Counted from the first letter of the stretch, positions 19,870-29,333 are shown. The stretch: DNA of 64,000 nt from Marivita sp. S6314 (GCF_023015985.1 NZ_JALKAO010000003.1:310001-374000), one strand, 5' to 3'. Program-made: numbers and translations. The notes: generated by a model from the letters alone, not told the origin.

Positions 19870-20724
19870 ATGCGCCTTGTTGCCCTGTCTTGCCTGACAA
19901 TGATCGCCTTTGCGTCGAACTCGATCCTCAATCGGGTGGGCGTCGCCAGCGGCGGTATGGACGCCGTCAGTTTTGGCATCGTGCGTCTGGTGGCCGGAGC
20001 GGTCATGCTTGCCCTTCTAGTGCTGCTGCGCAATGGCGGTTTGCGCTTGGGTGGTCCGACTCGGTGGCTGGGGGTGGGCGCGCTCCTTGTCTATACATTT
20101 GGATTTTCGCTTGCCTATGACAGCCTTGATGCGGGGCTGGGGGCGCTGATCCTCTTTGGTATGGTGCAGATCACCATGTTCGCCGGCGCGCTGGTTGGCG
20201 GAGAGCGGCCAGGGCTTCAGCGGTGGATCGGCGCGAGTTTGGCCTTTGGCGGGCTGGTCTGGCTGCTTTGGCCCGGTCAATCAGCCGCGCCCAGCCTGTC
20301 GCACGCGCTGTCGATGGCAGCGGCAGGGGTGGCATGGGGGGTCTATTCGCTGAACGGACGCGGGGGCAGCGATCCGTTGGGCGATACTGCCGCCAATTTT
20401 ATCCTCGCAGCCGCAGGTGCAGGCCTGTTCGCAGCCATATCGGTGCTGCTTCCGACCTCATCGGGAATACCCGAGGCCACGGTCTCTGGCCTGTTGATCG
20501 CGATCCTGTGCGGAGCGGTCACATCGGGGCTGGGATACGCGCTTTGGTATACGGTTCTGCCCGATCTGCGCAGCACGACGGCTGCGGTGTTGCAATTGAC
20601 GGTGCCAGTGATCGCCATGGTTGGCGGCGTGCTTTTGTTGTCGGAAACCGTGGGTGTGCGTTTGATGATCGCGGCCTGTTTCGTGCTTGGCGGTGTGCTT
20701 CTGGCCGTTACGTCGCGGCGCTGA
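19870..20724 (+). CDS. EamA-family (DMT) transporter
   Basis: A 284-residue membrane protein with about ten helices in two EamA halves (MRLVALSCLTMIAFASNSILNRVGV at the start; VLQLTVPVIAMVGGVLLLSETVGVR in the second half). It probably exports a small metabolite. It shares little with the EamA protein at 9949-10860 beyond the family. Its close spacing to the upstream hydrolase suggests one operon. Confidence 0.87.
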   Translation: MRLVALSCLTMIAFASNSILNRVGVASGGMDAVSFGIVRLVAGAVMLALLVLLRNGGLRLGGPTRWLGVGALLVYTFGFSLAYDSLDAGLGALILFGMVQITMFAGALVGGERPGLQRWIGASLAFGGLVWLLWPGQSAAPSLSHALSMAAAGVAWGVYSLNGRGGSDPLGDTAANFILAAAGAGLFAAISVLLPTSSGIPEATVSGLLIAILCGAVTSGLGYALWYTVLPDLRSTTAAVLQLTVPVIAMVGGVLLLSETVGVRLMIAACFVLGGVLLAVTSRR

Positions 20725-20763
20725 CCCCTTTTCACAGCGGCATTCACGCCGTATCTGCCTTTC

Positions 20764-21543
20764 ATGCTTCGATTGTTCGGTCTCTTGCTTTTTACGGCCC
20801 TGACCGTGTTCACCGCGCCACCCGCGCGTGCGGACTGCGTCGTGCTGCTGCATGGGCTTGCCCGAACCGAGACGTCCTTTGTGCTGATGCAGAATGTGCT
20901 TGAGGCAAAGGGCTACCGCGTCAAGGCACCGGGATATCCGTCAACGACCGCGCGTGTGCAGTCCCTGGTCGAGGAAACCCTGCCCGATGCCATGGCGCGC
21001 TGCGGGGAGGACACCGTGCATTTCGTGACCCATTCCATGGGCGGCATCCTGTTGCGGGTCTGGTTGCAGGACAATCGCCCCGACAATCTTGGCCGTGTGG
21101 TGATGCTCGCCCCGCCCAATCAGGGTAGTGAACTGGTGGATGAACTGGGCGGGCTGGAGTTTTTCGAATGGCTCAACGGACCGGCGGGATTGCAGCTTGG
21201 CACCGATCCGAAGGATCTGCCGAAATCCCTGCCACCCGTGGATTTCGAGCTTGGCGTTATCGCCGGGAACCGGTCGCTGAACCCGTTTTTTTCCAGCCTG
21301 ATTCCGGGGGATGACGACGGCAAGGTGTCTGTCGAATCCACCAAGGTTGACGGCATGCGCGCGCATCTTACGATGCCGGTGACGCATACGTTTATCATGC
21401 AATCGCCTTCGGTGATTGCGCAGGTTGATCTGTTTCTGCGCACCGGACGGTTCGATCCGGAACTGGATTGGACCGAGACGATCAACACAAACGAACTGGC
21501 CTGCATCATTGGGATATGCCCGGAGCCTTTGAATGACGATTGA
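20764..21543 (+). CDS. Exported alpha/beta hydrolase (lipase/PGAP1-like)
   Basis: A 259-residue protein with a signal peptide ([23 protein letters not shown]) and an early [14 protein letters not shown] oxyanion segment. The nucleophile elbow is HSMGGILLR. The body is short with no lid domain, as in small triacylglycerol lipases or esterases. It probably acts in the periplasm. Its 3' end overlaps the phnM-like start by 11 bases, implying coupled translation with a functionally unrelated enzyme. Confidence 0.85.
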   Translation: MLRLFGLLLFTALTVFTAPPARADCVVLLHGLARTETSFVLMQNVLEAKGYRVKAPGYPSTTARVQSLVEETLPDAMARCGEDTVHFVTHSMGGILLRVWLQDNRPDNLGRVVMLAPPNQGSELVDELGGLEFFEWLNGPAGLQLGTDPKDLPKSLPPVDFELGVIAGNRSLNPFFSSLIPGDDDGKVSVESTKVDGMRAHLTMPVTHTFIMQSPSVIAQVDLFLRTGRFDPELDWTETINTNELACIIGICPEPLNDD

Positions 21544-22681
21544 ATGCACGCTGACCGGCGCGCAGGTTCTGGGACCGGACGGATGGACCGAAGCGCCGCT
21601 GACCCTTGCCGACGGTCTTGTTCAGGATAGCGAGGTCAAACGACATGTTGACCTGAGCGGGTATACCGTACTGCCGGGCATCATTGATGTGCACGGTGAC
21701 GGGTTCGAACGCCACATGGCGCCGCGGCGCGGTGCCCTGCGCGAGGCTGAAAACGGCGTGATCGCCTGCGCCTCGGAACTGGCCGCCAATGGCATCACCA
21801 CAGCCGTGATGGCGCAGTTCTTTAGTTGGGAAGGCGGCATTCGCAGCCCGGATTTTGCTGAACATGTGTTCGACAGCGTGGCCAAGGCACAACCGCGCGT
21901 CGAGATTGATTTGCGCGCGCAATTGCGGTTCGAAACACATCTGCTGGATGACATCGCGCGCGCCGAGGCGATGATTGACCGCTTCGGTATCGACTATGTC
22001 GTCTTCAACGATCACCTGCCGCACACGCGTCTGGCCGAAGGACGCAAACCACCGCGCCTGGTGGGGCAGGCGCTGAAGGCAGGTCGCAACCCGGACGCGC
22101 ATTTTGCTTTCCTTCTGGATTTACATGCCCGATCGCCGGACGTGCCCGAGGCGATGGACGCCCTGACCCGGCGTCTTGCGCAGAAGGGAGTGGTGTTTGG
22201 AAGCCACGATGATCACACGCCCGATGATCGCGCGATTTGGTCCGCGCGTGGCGCCACTGTCAGCGAATTTCCCGAGACGCGTGAGGCGGCTCAGGCGGCA
22301 CGGGCGGATGGCGCGCATATCGTTCTGGGTGCGCCCAACGTGGTGCGCGGGGCCAGCCATGCGGGCAACATTGCCGCCGCGGATCTGATCGCGGACGGGT
22401 TGTGCGATGCTTTGGCGTCTGACTACCACTACCCGTCCCCCTTGCGCGCGGCCCTGCGCCTTGACGAGCTTGGGATTTGTGATCTGGCACAGGCGTGGCG
22501 GTTGGTGTCGCAAGGTCCGGCACGGCTGTTGCGGCTGTCGGATCGCGGTGACCTGATGCCCGGGCAACGTGCCGATGTGATTGTCCTTGACCGGTCGTCC
22601 CGCCGGGTCATGGCGACCATCGCGGCCGGCCGCGTCGCCTATATGACGGGGGACGTGGCCCGGCGTTTCCTGTCGATTTGA
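21533..22681 (+). CDS. phnM: PhnM-like RPnTP hydrolase (orphan)
   Basis: A 382-residue amidohydrolase-fold protein. PhnM splits alpha-D-ribose 1-methylphosphonate 5-triphosphate into the 5-phosphate plus pyrophosphate in the C-P lyase pathway. Seen here are the metal site [16 protein letters not shown], the central [23 protein letters not shown] and SDYHYPS. No other phn gene is in the window, so it either works with a distant phn cluster or has another substrate. GGAG precedes the ATG inside the lipase gene. Confidence 0.8.
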   Translation: MTIECTLTGAQVLGPDGWTEAPLTLADGLVQDSEVKRHVDLSGYTVLPGIIDVHGDGFERHMAPRRGALREAENGVIACASELAANGITTAVMAQFFSWEGGIRSPDFAEHVFDSVAKAQPRVEIDLRAQLRFETHLLDDIARAEAMIDRFGIDYVVFNDHLPHTRLAEGRKPPRLVGQALKAGRNPDAHFAFLLDLHARSPDVPEAMDALTRRLAQKGVVFGSHDDHTPDDRAIWSARGATVSEFPETREAAQAARADGAHIVLGAPNVVRGASHAGNIAAADLIADGLCDALASDYHYPSPLRAALRLDELGICDLAQAWRLVSQGPARLLRLSDRGDLMPGQRADVIVLDRSSRRVMATIAAGRVAYMTGDVARRFLSI

Positions 22682-22727
22682 GGGGCCAGCCCCTCAAACT
22701 CCCCGAGGTATTTTGAAAACAGAGAAG
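22680..22727 (+). repeat. Intergenic repeat copy 1
   Basis: A GAGGGGCCAGCCCCTC hairpin starting at the phnM stop, then AAACTCCCCGAGGTATTTTG and AAAACAGAGAAG. The same architecture occurs at 43095-43149 (disrupted by the Mu-like element) and, inverted, at 59670-59718. Confidence 0.75.
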
Positions 22728-22728
22728 A

Positions 22729-23799
22729 TCAGGCGCGTTTGATGTGGTTGACGTGACCCATCTTGCGCCCCGGCTTGGTTTCGGCCTTGCCGTACAGGTG
22801 CAGCGCAGCGTCCGAAGACCTGGCAAGTTCGGGCACGTGATCCATATCGTCGCCGATCAGGTTTTCCATGACGATGTCAGTGTGGCGTGACCCGTCTCCC
22901 AACGGCCAGCCGGTGATGGCGCGGATGTGCTGTTCGAATTGATCCACCGCGCAGCCGTTCTGTGTCCAGTGCCCGGAATTGTGGACGCGCGGCGCGATTT
23001 CGTTGACGATCAACCCGCTTGGCGTGACGAACAATTCGACGCCCAGAACGCCGACATAGTCGAGCGCGTTCAAAACTTGCGCCGCGATCAGAACAGCATC
23101 TGAGCGCTGGCCGGGCGAGAGCCGCGCAGGCACCGTGGTTGTGCGCAGGATGCCATCGGAATGGACGTTTTCGCCCGGATCAAACGCCGCAACCGCGCCA
23201 TCAAGTCCGCGCGCCGCGATCACGGACACCTCATGTGAGAAATTGACAAAGCCTTCGAGGATCGCCGGCGCACCTTGCATGTCGGCCAAAGCTTGCGCCG
23301 CGTCGTCAGCCGTTTTCAGGCGGGCCTGGCCTTTGCCATCATAGCCAAAGCGACGGGTTTTCAGGATCGACGGTGTGCCGATACTGGCCAGCGCCGCGTC
23401 AAGGCTTGTGGTATCCGTGATATCGGCGAAGGGTGCCGTGTTCAGGCCCAACCCTTGCAGAAACGTCTTTTCGGTCAGCCGATCCTGCGACACACGCAGC
23501 GCTTCGCGTCCGGGATGGATCGGGGCAAGATCCTGCAACAGGTCCAGCGCTTCGGTTGGGATGTTTTCAAACTCATAGGTGATCACATCCACCGATTTTC
23601 CAAAGGCACGCAGGGCATCTTCGTCGTCATAGGCTGCGGTTGTGACCTTTTGTGCAACCTGACCCGCAGGAGGCTGCGCGCCGGGTTCAAAGATGTGGCA
23701 CTGAAATCCCAGTCGGCTGGCGGCAACCGACAACATCCGACCCAGTTGGCCGCCGCCAATGATGCCGATGGTTGACCCAAGCGGTAGCATGTCTGACAT
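22729..23799 (-). CDS. purK: 5-(carboxyamino)imidazole ribonucleotide synthase
   Basis: A 356-residue ATP-grasp enzyme of purine synthesis that carboxylates AIR to N5-CAIR with ATP and bicarbonate. It begins IGIIGGGQLGRMLSVAASRLG, the family signature, and has ILKTRRFGYDGKGQ (ATP binding) and NEIAPRVHNSGHWT. ATG 23799 was chosen because the upstream open frame is not family-like. It lies four bases after purE on the same strand. Confidence 0.96.
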   Translation of the reverse strand: MSDMLPLGSTIGIIGGGQLGRMLSVAASRLGFQCHIFEPGAQPPAGQVAQKVTTAAYDDEDALRAFGKSVDVITYEFENIPTEALDLLQDLAPIHPGREALRVSQDRLTEKTFLQGLGLNTAPFADITDTTSLDAALASIGTPSILKTRRFGYDGKGQARLKTADDAAQALADMQGAPAILEGFVNFSHEVSVIAARGLDGAVAAFDPGENVHSDGILRTTTVPARLSPGQRSDAVLIAAQVLNALDYVGVLGVELFVTPSGLIVNEIAPRVHNSGHWTQNGCAVDQFEQHIRAITGWPLGDGSRHTDIVMENLIGDDMDHVPELARSSDAALHLYGKAETKPGRKMGHVNHIKRA

Positions 23800-23803
23800 G
23801 GTC

Positions 23804-24298
23804 TTACCCTTCGTCCGATGGTGCGTCAGGGATCGACGCTGACAAATCGCTGCGCCACTGGTCCAGACGGTCGGCAAGCGCCGCGTCCTGCAACGCAAGA
23901 ATACCAGCCGCCATCAACCCGGCATTGGCCGCCCCGGCCGCGCCGATGGCCATGGTGGCAACCGGGAACCCGCGAGGCATTTGCAATATCGAATACAGGC
24001 TGTCGACGCCGGACAAAGCCCGTGTCTGGACCGGAACGCCGATCACCGGGATCCGGGTTTTCGAGGCCATCATTCCCGGCAGATGTGCCGCGCCTCCGGC
24101 ACCGGCGATGATCACCTGCAAACCGCGATCCACAGCCGATTTTCCGTAGTCCCACAACCGGTCCGGCGTCCGATGGGCCGAAACGATCTTCGCCTCGAAG
24201 GGCACCTTCAGCGCGTCCAGCATGTCGGCGGCTTCTTTCATCGTGGACCAGTCTGACTGACTGCCCATGATAATGCCTGTTTTGATGGTGTCGGACAT
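23804..24298 (-). CDS. purE: N5-CAIR mutase
   Basis: A 164-residue class I PurE converting N5-CAIR to CAIR, partner of PurK. It has [33 protein letters not shown] and [17 protein letters not shown]. The start at 24298 gives the standard N-terminus. purE-purK order and spacing are those of a normal two-gene operon. Confidence 0.96.
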   Translation of the reverse strand: MSDTIKTGIIMGSQSDWSTMKEAADMLDALKVPFEAKIVSAHRTPDRLWDYGKSAVDRGLQVIIAGAGGAAHLPGMMASKTRIPVIGVPVQTRALSGVDSLYSILQMPRGFPVATMAIGAAGAANAGLMAAGILALQDAALADRLDQWRSDLSASIPDAPSDEG

Positions 24299-24361
24299 GC
24301 GGTGTGCGCCCTCTTCTGTCGTCGAAGCGCGCACTATAGCCAGTTCGAATCGAGGAGCAAC

Positions 24362-24586
24362 TCAGGCGATGATATCGGGCAGCAAACGGTCTTCGATCAT
24401 GGCAATCTTGTCCTTGAGCCGCAGCTTTTTCTTTTTCAGACGCTGCAGCGTCAGCTGATCCGCAGTTCCGATTGCCTGAAGCGCGCGGATCGATTCATCA
24501 AGATCGCGATGCTCGCGCCGAAAGACCTCCAGTTCAACCTTTAGGACATCATCGGTTTTCATCGACAGATCTGTTGGCGCATTCAT
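24362..24586 (-). CDS. YdcH-like DUF465 protein
   Basis: A 74-residue coiled-coil protein. The core EHRDLDESIRALQ and LQRLKKKKLRLKDKIAMIED is characteristic of the YdcH/DUF465 family. Small, acidic/basic alternating and probably cytoplasmic. The function of the family is not known. It sits upstream of purE on the same strand. Confidence 0.85.
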   Translation of the reverse strand: MNAPTDLSMKTDDVLKVELEVFRREHRDLDESIRALQAIGTADQLTLQRLKKKKLRLKDKIAMIEDRLLPDIIA

Positions 24587-24747
24587 GGATCGTGTTGTCC
24601 CGGTTGGTTCATTGCCCTCAAAGATAGCCGTAAACTGCGATTCCGCAAAGCCCTTGCGTCATGTGATCTGCATCCCCATATTCTCCTCTGACGGTCGCCG
24701 GAACGGGGCCGACATAGCACAGTCGCTTTATGCAAAAGGACGTGTCG

Positions 24748-25161
24748 ATGACGAAATTGACGTTGGGATCCTATCCCCATCTGCTCGGCTTCGAGCAACT
24801 TGAACGCCTGCTGGAACGCACCGCGAAATCCGGCAACGAAGGTTACCCGCCCTTTAACATCGAACAGACATCGGATGCGTCCTACCGCATCACGCTGGCT
24901 GTTGCAGGTTTTCGGGAACAAGATCTGAGCATCACCGTTGAGGATAGACAGCTTGTCATCCGTGGACGTCAGCGAGACGACAGCGGCGATCGCGTTTTTC
25001 TGCATCGTGGCATCGCCGCGCGCCAGTTTCAGCGCAGTTTTGTCCTGGCGGATGGCGTCGAGGTGGGAGAGGCGATCATGGAAAACGGGCTGTTACACGT
25101 GGATTTGACGCTGTCACGTCCCGAAACCGTGGTGCAAACAATCCAGATCAGGAAGGGTTAG
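24748..25161 (+). CDS. Small heat-shock protein Hsp20
   Basis: A 137-residue sHSP. The alpha-crystallin domain covers about residues 35-130, with NIEQTSDASYRITLAVAGFREQD and the closing IENGLLHVDL-type strand. An earlier ATG at 24730 exists, but AAAGGA is placed correctly only for 24748. Holdase chaperone that keeps unfolding proteins soluble. It is followed directly by a DUF1150 gene, an arrangement I recall from many alphaproteobacteria. Confidence 0.92.
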   Translation: MTKLTLGSYPHLLGFEQLERLLERTAKSGNEGYPPFNIEQTSDASYRITLAVAGFREQDLSITVEDRQLVIRGRQRDDSGDRVFLHRGIAARQFQRSFVLADGVEVGEAIMENGLLHVDLTLSRPETVVQTIQIRKG

Positions 25162-25164
25162 GAC

Positions 25165-25392
25165 ATGAATACGCCGTTTAATTTCAACGACTCGGATCGC
25201 TCGAATCTGGTGTATGTCAGACCGGTCGAGGTTGCTGACTTGCCTGCGGAAGTGCAGGGCGAATTGGGCAACCAGAAAACCATTTATGCCGTGCACCGCG
25301 CGGACGGAGAGAGACTGGCCTTGGTCAAAGACCGCAAGCTGGCCTTTATCCTCGCGCGTCAGAACGATCTGGCACCTGTTACGGTTCATTAG
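25165..25392 (+). CDS. DUF1150 family protein
   Basis: A 75-residue protein with the DUF1150 core LVYVRPVEVADLPAEVQGEL and LYAVHRADGERLALVKDRKLAF-like strands. It starts three bases after the hsp20 stop, so it is co-transcribed and perhaps acts with the chaperone. Function unknown. Confidence 0.88.
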   Translation: MNTPFNFNDSDRSNLVYVRPVEVADLPAEVQGELGNQKTIYAVHRADGERLALVKDRKLAFILARQNDLAPVTVH

Positions 25393-25422
25393 GCGCGACC
25401 GCGCGTCGATGGCGCAGCTTTC

Positions 25423-26265
25423 TTAATGCGTGGCGGTCAATCGTGCCCCTTGCCGTGGGCACGAGATCTCACCTGATGGCGTGGCGAATGTCACCGGAAC
25501 CGTTTGACTCTCGATACCGGTTGAACCGGTGACCACATCAAAATGCAGGTGAGGCCCAGTCGAACGCCCGGTATTTCCCGAATACCCCAGTAGGTCCCCC
25601 CGTTTTACGGATTGGCCCAAGCGCACGCTGGCGCCGTTCTTTTGCAGGTGAAAGTACTGTGCAAGGGTGCGGTCGTCATGCTGCACGATCACGTAATTTC
25701 CGTCCGCTTCGTAGTAACGGTCAGGACCGCCCCGGTTCGAATCTTCCTTGATGTCCACCACGCGCCCGTCGCGGGCGGCGAGGATCGGTGTTCCGATTTG
25801 CATCATGAAATCGACGGCATACCGCTGTGCGCCCAAATGGGAGAACCGGCCGTTGCATCCCTGTCCGACCACGACAGCAGAGCTTGTCTCGAACGGCAAC
25901 CGGTATCGGTACGTGTCGGTGTGACGTGCCGTGATGTCACCACGGCTCCAGCTGAATTCATAGTTGTAGCGCCAGGGGCCCGATCGGATTGATTGCAGGA
26001 CAAAAAGGGGAATGCGCTCTTGGCCCGATAGAACGAAGGCGCCGTCTTTGCCCGTTTTCCGCTCCAGGTTTGTCAGGTTCATGTCCAAAGACAACGTGAC
26101 CGGCAAAAGGCTATGCCTGTTTTCGGCGTAGAACGTGACGGTATCGGACGTGGCGACGGTTTCGATACACACCATTCCGTATTGCGTATCACAAGTTACT
26201 TCGGCCTGCAGGGCGGTGCCCAGACAGCAGTTCAATCCAAAGACGACAAGATGAAACAGACGCAT
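25423..26265 (-). CDS. Exported M23 metallopeptidase
   Basis: A 280-residue secreted protein with a signal peptide (MRLFHLVVFGLNCCLGTALQA). The C-terminal half is a LytM/M23 domain: YAVDFMMQIGTPILAARDG, QHDDRTLAQYFHL and the GPHLHFDVV zinc/catalytic motif. The N-terminal 100 residues are a beta-rich region unlike standard LysM or coiled-coil partners. M23 enzymes cleave peptidoglycan cross-links. Isolated gene. Confidence 0.87.
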   Translation of the reverse strand: MRLFHLVVFGLNCCLGTALQAEVTCDTQYGMVCIETVATSDTVTFYAENRHSLLPVTLSLDMNLTNLERKTGKDGAFVLSGQERIPLFVLQSIRSGPWRYNYEFSWSRGDITARHTDTYRYRLPFETSSAVVVGQGCNGRFSHLGAQRYAVDFMMQIGTPILAARDGRVVDIKEDSNRGGPDRYYEADGNYVIVQHDDRTLAQYFHLQKNGASVRLGQSVKRGDLLGYSGNTGRSTGPHLHFDVVTGSTGIESQTVPVTFATPSGEISCPRQGARLTATH

Positions 26266-26313
26266 ATGGTCCTCATTTCAGGAAGGTGATGCGAGATATA
26301 TACCCAAGGATGT

Positions 26314-26949
26314 TCAGAGTGCAGAGACGTTCCGTGGCCAGATGCCAAACCGGCGTGAAACCGCGTCGGCACATGCACTGTTGGCGGCCTTTCGGTTCAG
26401 ACCGCTGATGCAACTGTCCTGTAGCTGATCCCCTGCCGTTATAGCCGGTGTGCATAGCTCGCGCGCCTTGGAGGCTTGCCAGATCGGTATGTTCCGCGCC
26501 GCAAGATAGCCCGACAGCCAGATATCGTCGGCTGCATAGGCGGCATCCGGCAAGTCAAAGACATCCGGGCCAAACATGTCTTTTCGCACAAGAACGCCGC
26601 CGAATCCTTGCGCAACCTGGTCCCGGCCCGATGCCGCATGGCGTTTTAGCCGCGATATGGGAAAGGATGTGGCAGCAAAAACGCCATTTCGCTTGCCACG
26701 CGCGGCGCACAGGGTTTCGGCCCAGATATGGTCGTAATGCCAATCGTCGTCGCAATACAGAATGTCGGAGGCGTCAGGGTCGTCCAGACACCCAAGAAGC
26801 TTCGTCGCCGGGCCATAGTCTGGGCAATGCCGGACAATTGCGCCGTCTGGCACGTCTGGTGGGCGGGTGGAGGCAGGGAAACGTCGGAAATCGATTGGTA
26901 GGCACACGACAACCCGGGCTGGGATCGACTGCTTCAGCAACGCGCTCAC
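26314..26949 (-). CDS. Glycosyltransferase-like protein, start disrupted or unusual
   Basis: A 211-residue reading frame when begun at GTG 26949. It resembles a GT-A-type family by CPDYGPATKLLG, the DxD-like ILYCDDDWHYD and a late DDIWLSG. The in-frame sequence just upstream (TSIPPRFPTLGSVV) is clearly the conserved first strand of this family, so the true protein should begin near 27000. There an ATG (27004-27006) is immediately followed by TAG (27001-27003). Translation must use ATT 26997, GTG 26949 or be lost. Role: perhaps surface glycan synthesis. Confidence 0.55.
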   Translation of the reverse strand: MSALLKQSIPARVVVCLPIDFRRFPASTRPPDVPDGAIVRHCPDYGPATKLLGCLDDPDASDILYCDDDWHYDHIWAETLCAARGKRNGVFAATSFPISRLKRHAASGRDQVAQGFGGVLVRKDMFGPDVFDLPDAAYAADDIWLSGYLAARNIPIWQASKARELCTPAITAGDQLQDSCISGLNRKAANSACADAVSRRFGIWPRNVSAL

Positions 26950-27047
26950 AACAGACCCAAGCGTCGGAAACCGTGGCGGGATGGATGTGAGTGAAATGGT
27001 CTACATCGTGTACGCATAATACCGCAGGTGACCCCGACGTCGCGCAT

Positions 27048-27083
27048 AAAAAAAGGCGCGCGACAGTTTATTGCCCCGCGCCT
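27048..27083 (-). terminator. Terminator of the sat/cysC gene
   Basis: On the minus strand: AGGCGCG, 16-base loop region, CGCGCCT, then a run of T. It begins 23 bases after the stop of the fusion gene. Confidence 0.8.
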
Positions 27084-27105
27084 GTTGGTGTCATGTTCGG
27101 TCGGC

Positions 27106-29184
27106 TTACTGCGCCGCGATCAGTCCAAGGCTTTCCAGCTTCAGGATCACCTGATGCGCGCAGTTGTCGACTTCGACATTTTCGGTTTCAACGCGCAGTT
27201 CTGGATTTTCGGGAACGTCATACGGATCGGAAATCCCCGTGAATTCCTTGATCTTGCCTTCCCGCGCCAGCTTGTAGAGCCCTTTGCGGTCGCGGCGTTC
27301 GCATTCTTCGATGCTGGTCGCAACGTGGACTTCGATGAACGCGCCGAACTCTTCGACGTCTTCCCGTACAGCCCGACGTGTCGTGGCGTACGGTGCGATT
27401 GGGGCACAGATCGCGATACCGCCGTTCTTCGTGATCTCGGATGCCACATACCCGATCCGGCGAATGTTGAGATCGCGGTGCTCTTTCGAGAAGCCAAGTT
27501 CAGAGCTGAGGTTCTTTCGGACGATATCGCCGTCCAGAAGCGTGACAGGCCGTCCGCCCATTTCCATCAGCTTGACCATAAGTGCATTGGCGATGGTGGA
27601 TTTGCCGGAACCCGAGAAGCCGGTGAAGAAGACGGTAAAGCCCTGCTGCGACCGTGGTGGACGGGTTTTGCGCAGTTCCTTGACAACTTCGGGGAACGAG
27701 AACCATTCCGGGATTTCCAGACCTTCGGCCAGACGGCGGCGCAGTTCGGTGCCCGAGATGTTCAGAATGGTCACGTCATCCTTGTCTTCGATCTCGTCCA
27801 TCGGTTCGTACTGGGCGCGTTCCTGCACATAGACCATGTGTTTGAAATCGACCATTTCGATGCCGATTTCTTCCTCATGCTCGCGGAACAGGTCCTGCGC
27901 GTCATAGGGTCCGTAGAAATCTTCTCCGGCGCTGTTCTTGCCGGGTCCAGCGTGATCGCGCCCAACGATGAAATGCGTGCAGCCGTGGTTCTTGCGGATC
28001 AATCCGTGCCACACCGCTTCGCGCGGGCCGGCCATGCGCATGGCGAGGTTCAGTAGGGACATGGTTGTGGTGGATTGGGGATATTTGTCCAGCACCGCCT
28101 CGTAGCAGCGCACGCGGGTGAAGTGATCCACATCGCCGGGTTTCGTCATGCCGACGATGGGGTGGATCAGCAGGTTTGCCTGTGATTCCTTGGCCGCGCG
28201 GAAAGTCAGTTCCTGGTGCGCGCGGTGCAGCGGGTTGCGGGTCTGGAACGCGACGACCTTGCGCCAGCCCAGTTTGCGGAAATAGGCGCGCAATTCGTTC
28301 GGCGTGTCGCGGCGACCGCGGAAATCGTAATGCACCGGTTGTTGGATGCCGGTGACCGGACCGCCCAGATAGACCTTGCCTGCGGTGTTGTGCAGGTAGT
28401 TGACGGCCGGGTGGGCATCGTCATCCGCGCCGAACACCTTTTCGGCCTCGTGGGCTTTGTTTGGCGTCCAACGGTCGGTCACGGTCATCGTGCCAAGGAT
28501 CACGCCTTCCTGATCGCGCAGCGCGATGTCCTGACCGATTTCAAGGCTTGCGGCGAACTCTTCGGACACATCCAGAGTGATCGGCATGGGCCACAAGGTG
28601 CCATCGGCCAGACGCATGTTGTCGACGACGCTGTTGTAGTCATCTTCGCTCAGAAATCCCTTAAGCGGGTTGAAGCCGCCATTCATCAGAAGTTCGAGAT
28701 CACAAACCTGACGCGGTGTCAAATCGTGGCTGGTCAGGTCGGCGGCCTCTGCCTTCATCTTCTGTGCGCTGTCATACGACACGTAAAGTTCCGGGATCGG
28801 GGCGAGGTTGTTTTGCATCACTTGCATCCTGTGGTTGGCAGGCACGAGCCTGCTGGATGTACCGGTTAATTCGGCGTGGAGCGCGTTGTATTCTGCCAAT
28901 CGACGCGCGAGAAAAGTGTCTGTCAGGCGCGCTTTTTCAGACGCGCCCTTGAGGGTGAGTTCGTAGGAATACCGTTGGCGTTTGTCGGAACTGTTGCTGT
29001 TGCCGACCTTAATGAACCCTTGGGCCGTCGCGTCCTTGAGTTGCGCATTCAAGCGGCCCAGGGACACGTTGAGGGCTTCTGCAATGACCCGCTGCGTTGC
29101 TCCCGATGCCATGTCGATCTGACGGAGCAGGCGGAAGAGGGCCTCCTCTTCGTCAGTGATTGGGTGGCGACTGGATACGGACAC
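27106..29184 (-). CDS. Winged-helix / ATP sulfurylase / APS kinase fusion
   Basis: A 692-residue protein. Residues 10-105 match the MarR-like regulator family linked to exopolysaccharide loci (RQIDMASGATQRVIAEALNV, then LTLKGASEKARLTDTFLARR). Residues 123-510 are ATP sulfurylase with QTRNPLHRAHQE (314-325) and GRDHAGPG. Residues 521-692 are APS kinase with P-loop GFSGSGKS. It makes PAPS from sulfate. The usual bifunctional enzyme lacks the N-terminal domain. The fused start is GTG without a clear ribosome site, while ATG 28818 has AGGA eight bases upstream, so a Sat-CysC form alone may also be made. Confidence 0.88.
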   Translation of the reverse strand: MSVSSRHPITDEEEALFRLLRQIDMASGATQRVIAEALNVSLGRLNAQLKDATAQGFIKVGNSNSSDKRQRYSYELTLKGASEKARLTDTFLARRLAEYNALHAELTGTSSRLVPANHRMQVMQNNLAPIPELYVSYDSAQKMKAEAADLTSHDLTPRQVCDLELLMNGGFNPLKGFLSEDDYNSVVDNMRLADGTLWPMPITLDVSEEFAASLEIGQDIALRDQEGVILGTMTVTDRWTPNKAHEAEKVFGADDDAHPAVNYLHNTAGKVYLGGPVTGIQQPVHYDFRGRRDTPNELRAYFRKLGWRKVVAFQTRNPLHRAHQELTFRAAKESQANLLIHPIVGMTKPGDVDHFTRVRCYEAVLDKYPQSTTTMSLLNLAMRMAGPREAVWHGLIRKNHGCTHFIVGRDHAGPGKNSAGEDFYGPYDAQDLFREHEEEIGIEMVDFKHMVYVQERAQYEPMDEIEDKDDVTILNISGTELRRRLAEGLEIPEWFSFPEVVKELRKTRPPRSQQGFTVFFTGFSGSGKSTIANALMVKLMEMGGRPVTLLDGDIVRKNLSSELGFSKEHRDLNIRRIGYVASEITKNGGIAICAPIAPYATTRRAVREDVEEFGAFIEVHVATSIEECERRDRKGLYKLAREGKIKEFTGISDPYDVPENPELRVETENVEVDNCAHQVILKLESLGLIAAQ

Positions 29185-29202
29185 AGAAAACGGCTCAATT
29201 TA

Positions 29203-29255
29203 TGTTCACGCGTGAACAAATTGCATAGAATGTTTGTTCACGAAAGAACAAACAT
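29203..29255. promoter_or_regulatory. Two palindromic operators upstream of the fusion
   Basis: TGTTCACG-CGTGAACA (29203-29218, perfect) and TGTTTGTTC-N6-GAACAAACA (29231-29254), both carrying TGTTC/GAACA arms. They lie 19-70 bases before the GTG start. The obvious candidate ligand is the winged-helix domain of the downstream product, which would give autoregulation. Confidence 0.6.
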
Positions 29256-29333
29256 CTTCATGCCGCTGACTTCGCTAGGTTTTGTGTCTTTTTTGCCCGT
29301 GCACGGATGCGCACAGGCAGCGTGGCCGCTTTT

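Noticed and set aside
24583..25005. 140-codon minus-strand frame antisense to hsp20
   Set aside because: Shadow of the hsp20 gene, which has the alpha-crystallin domain and a good ribosome site.
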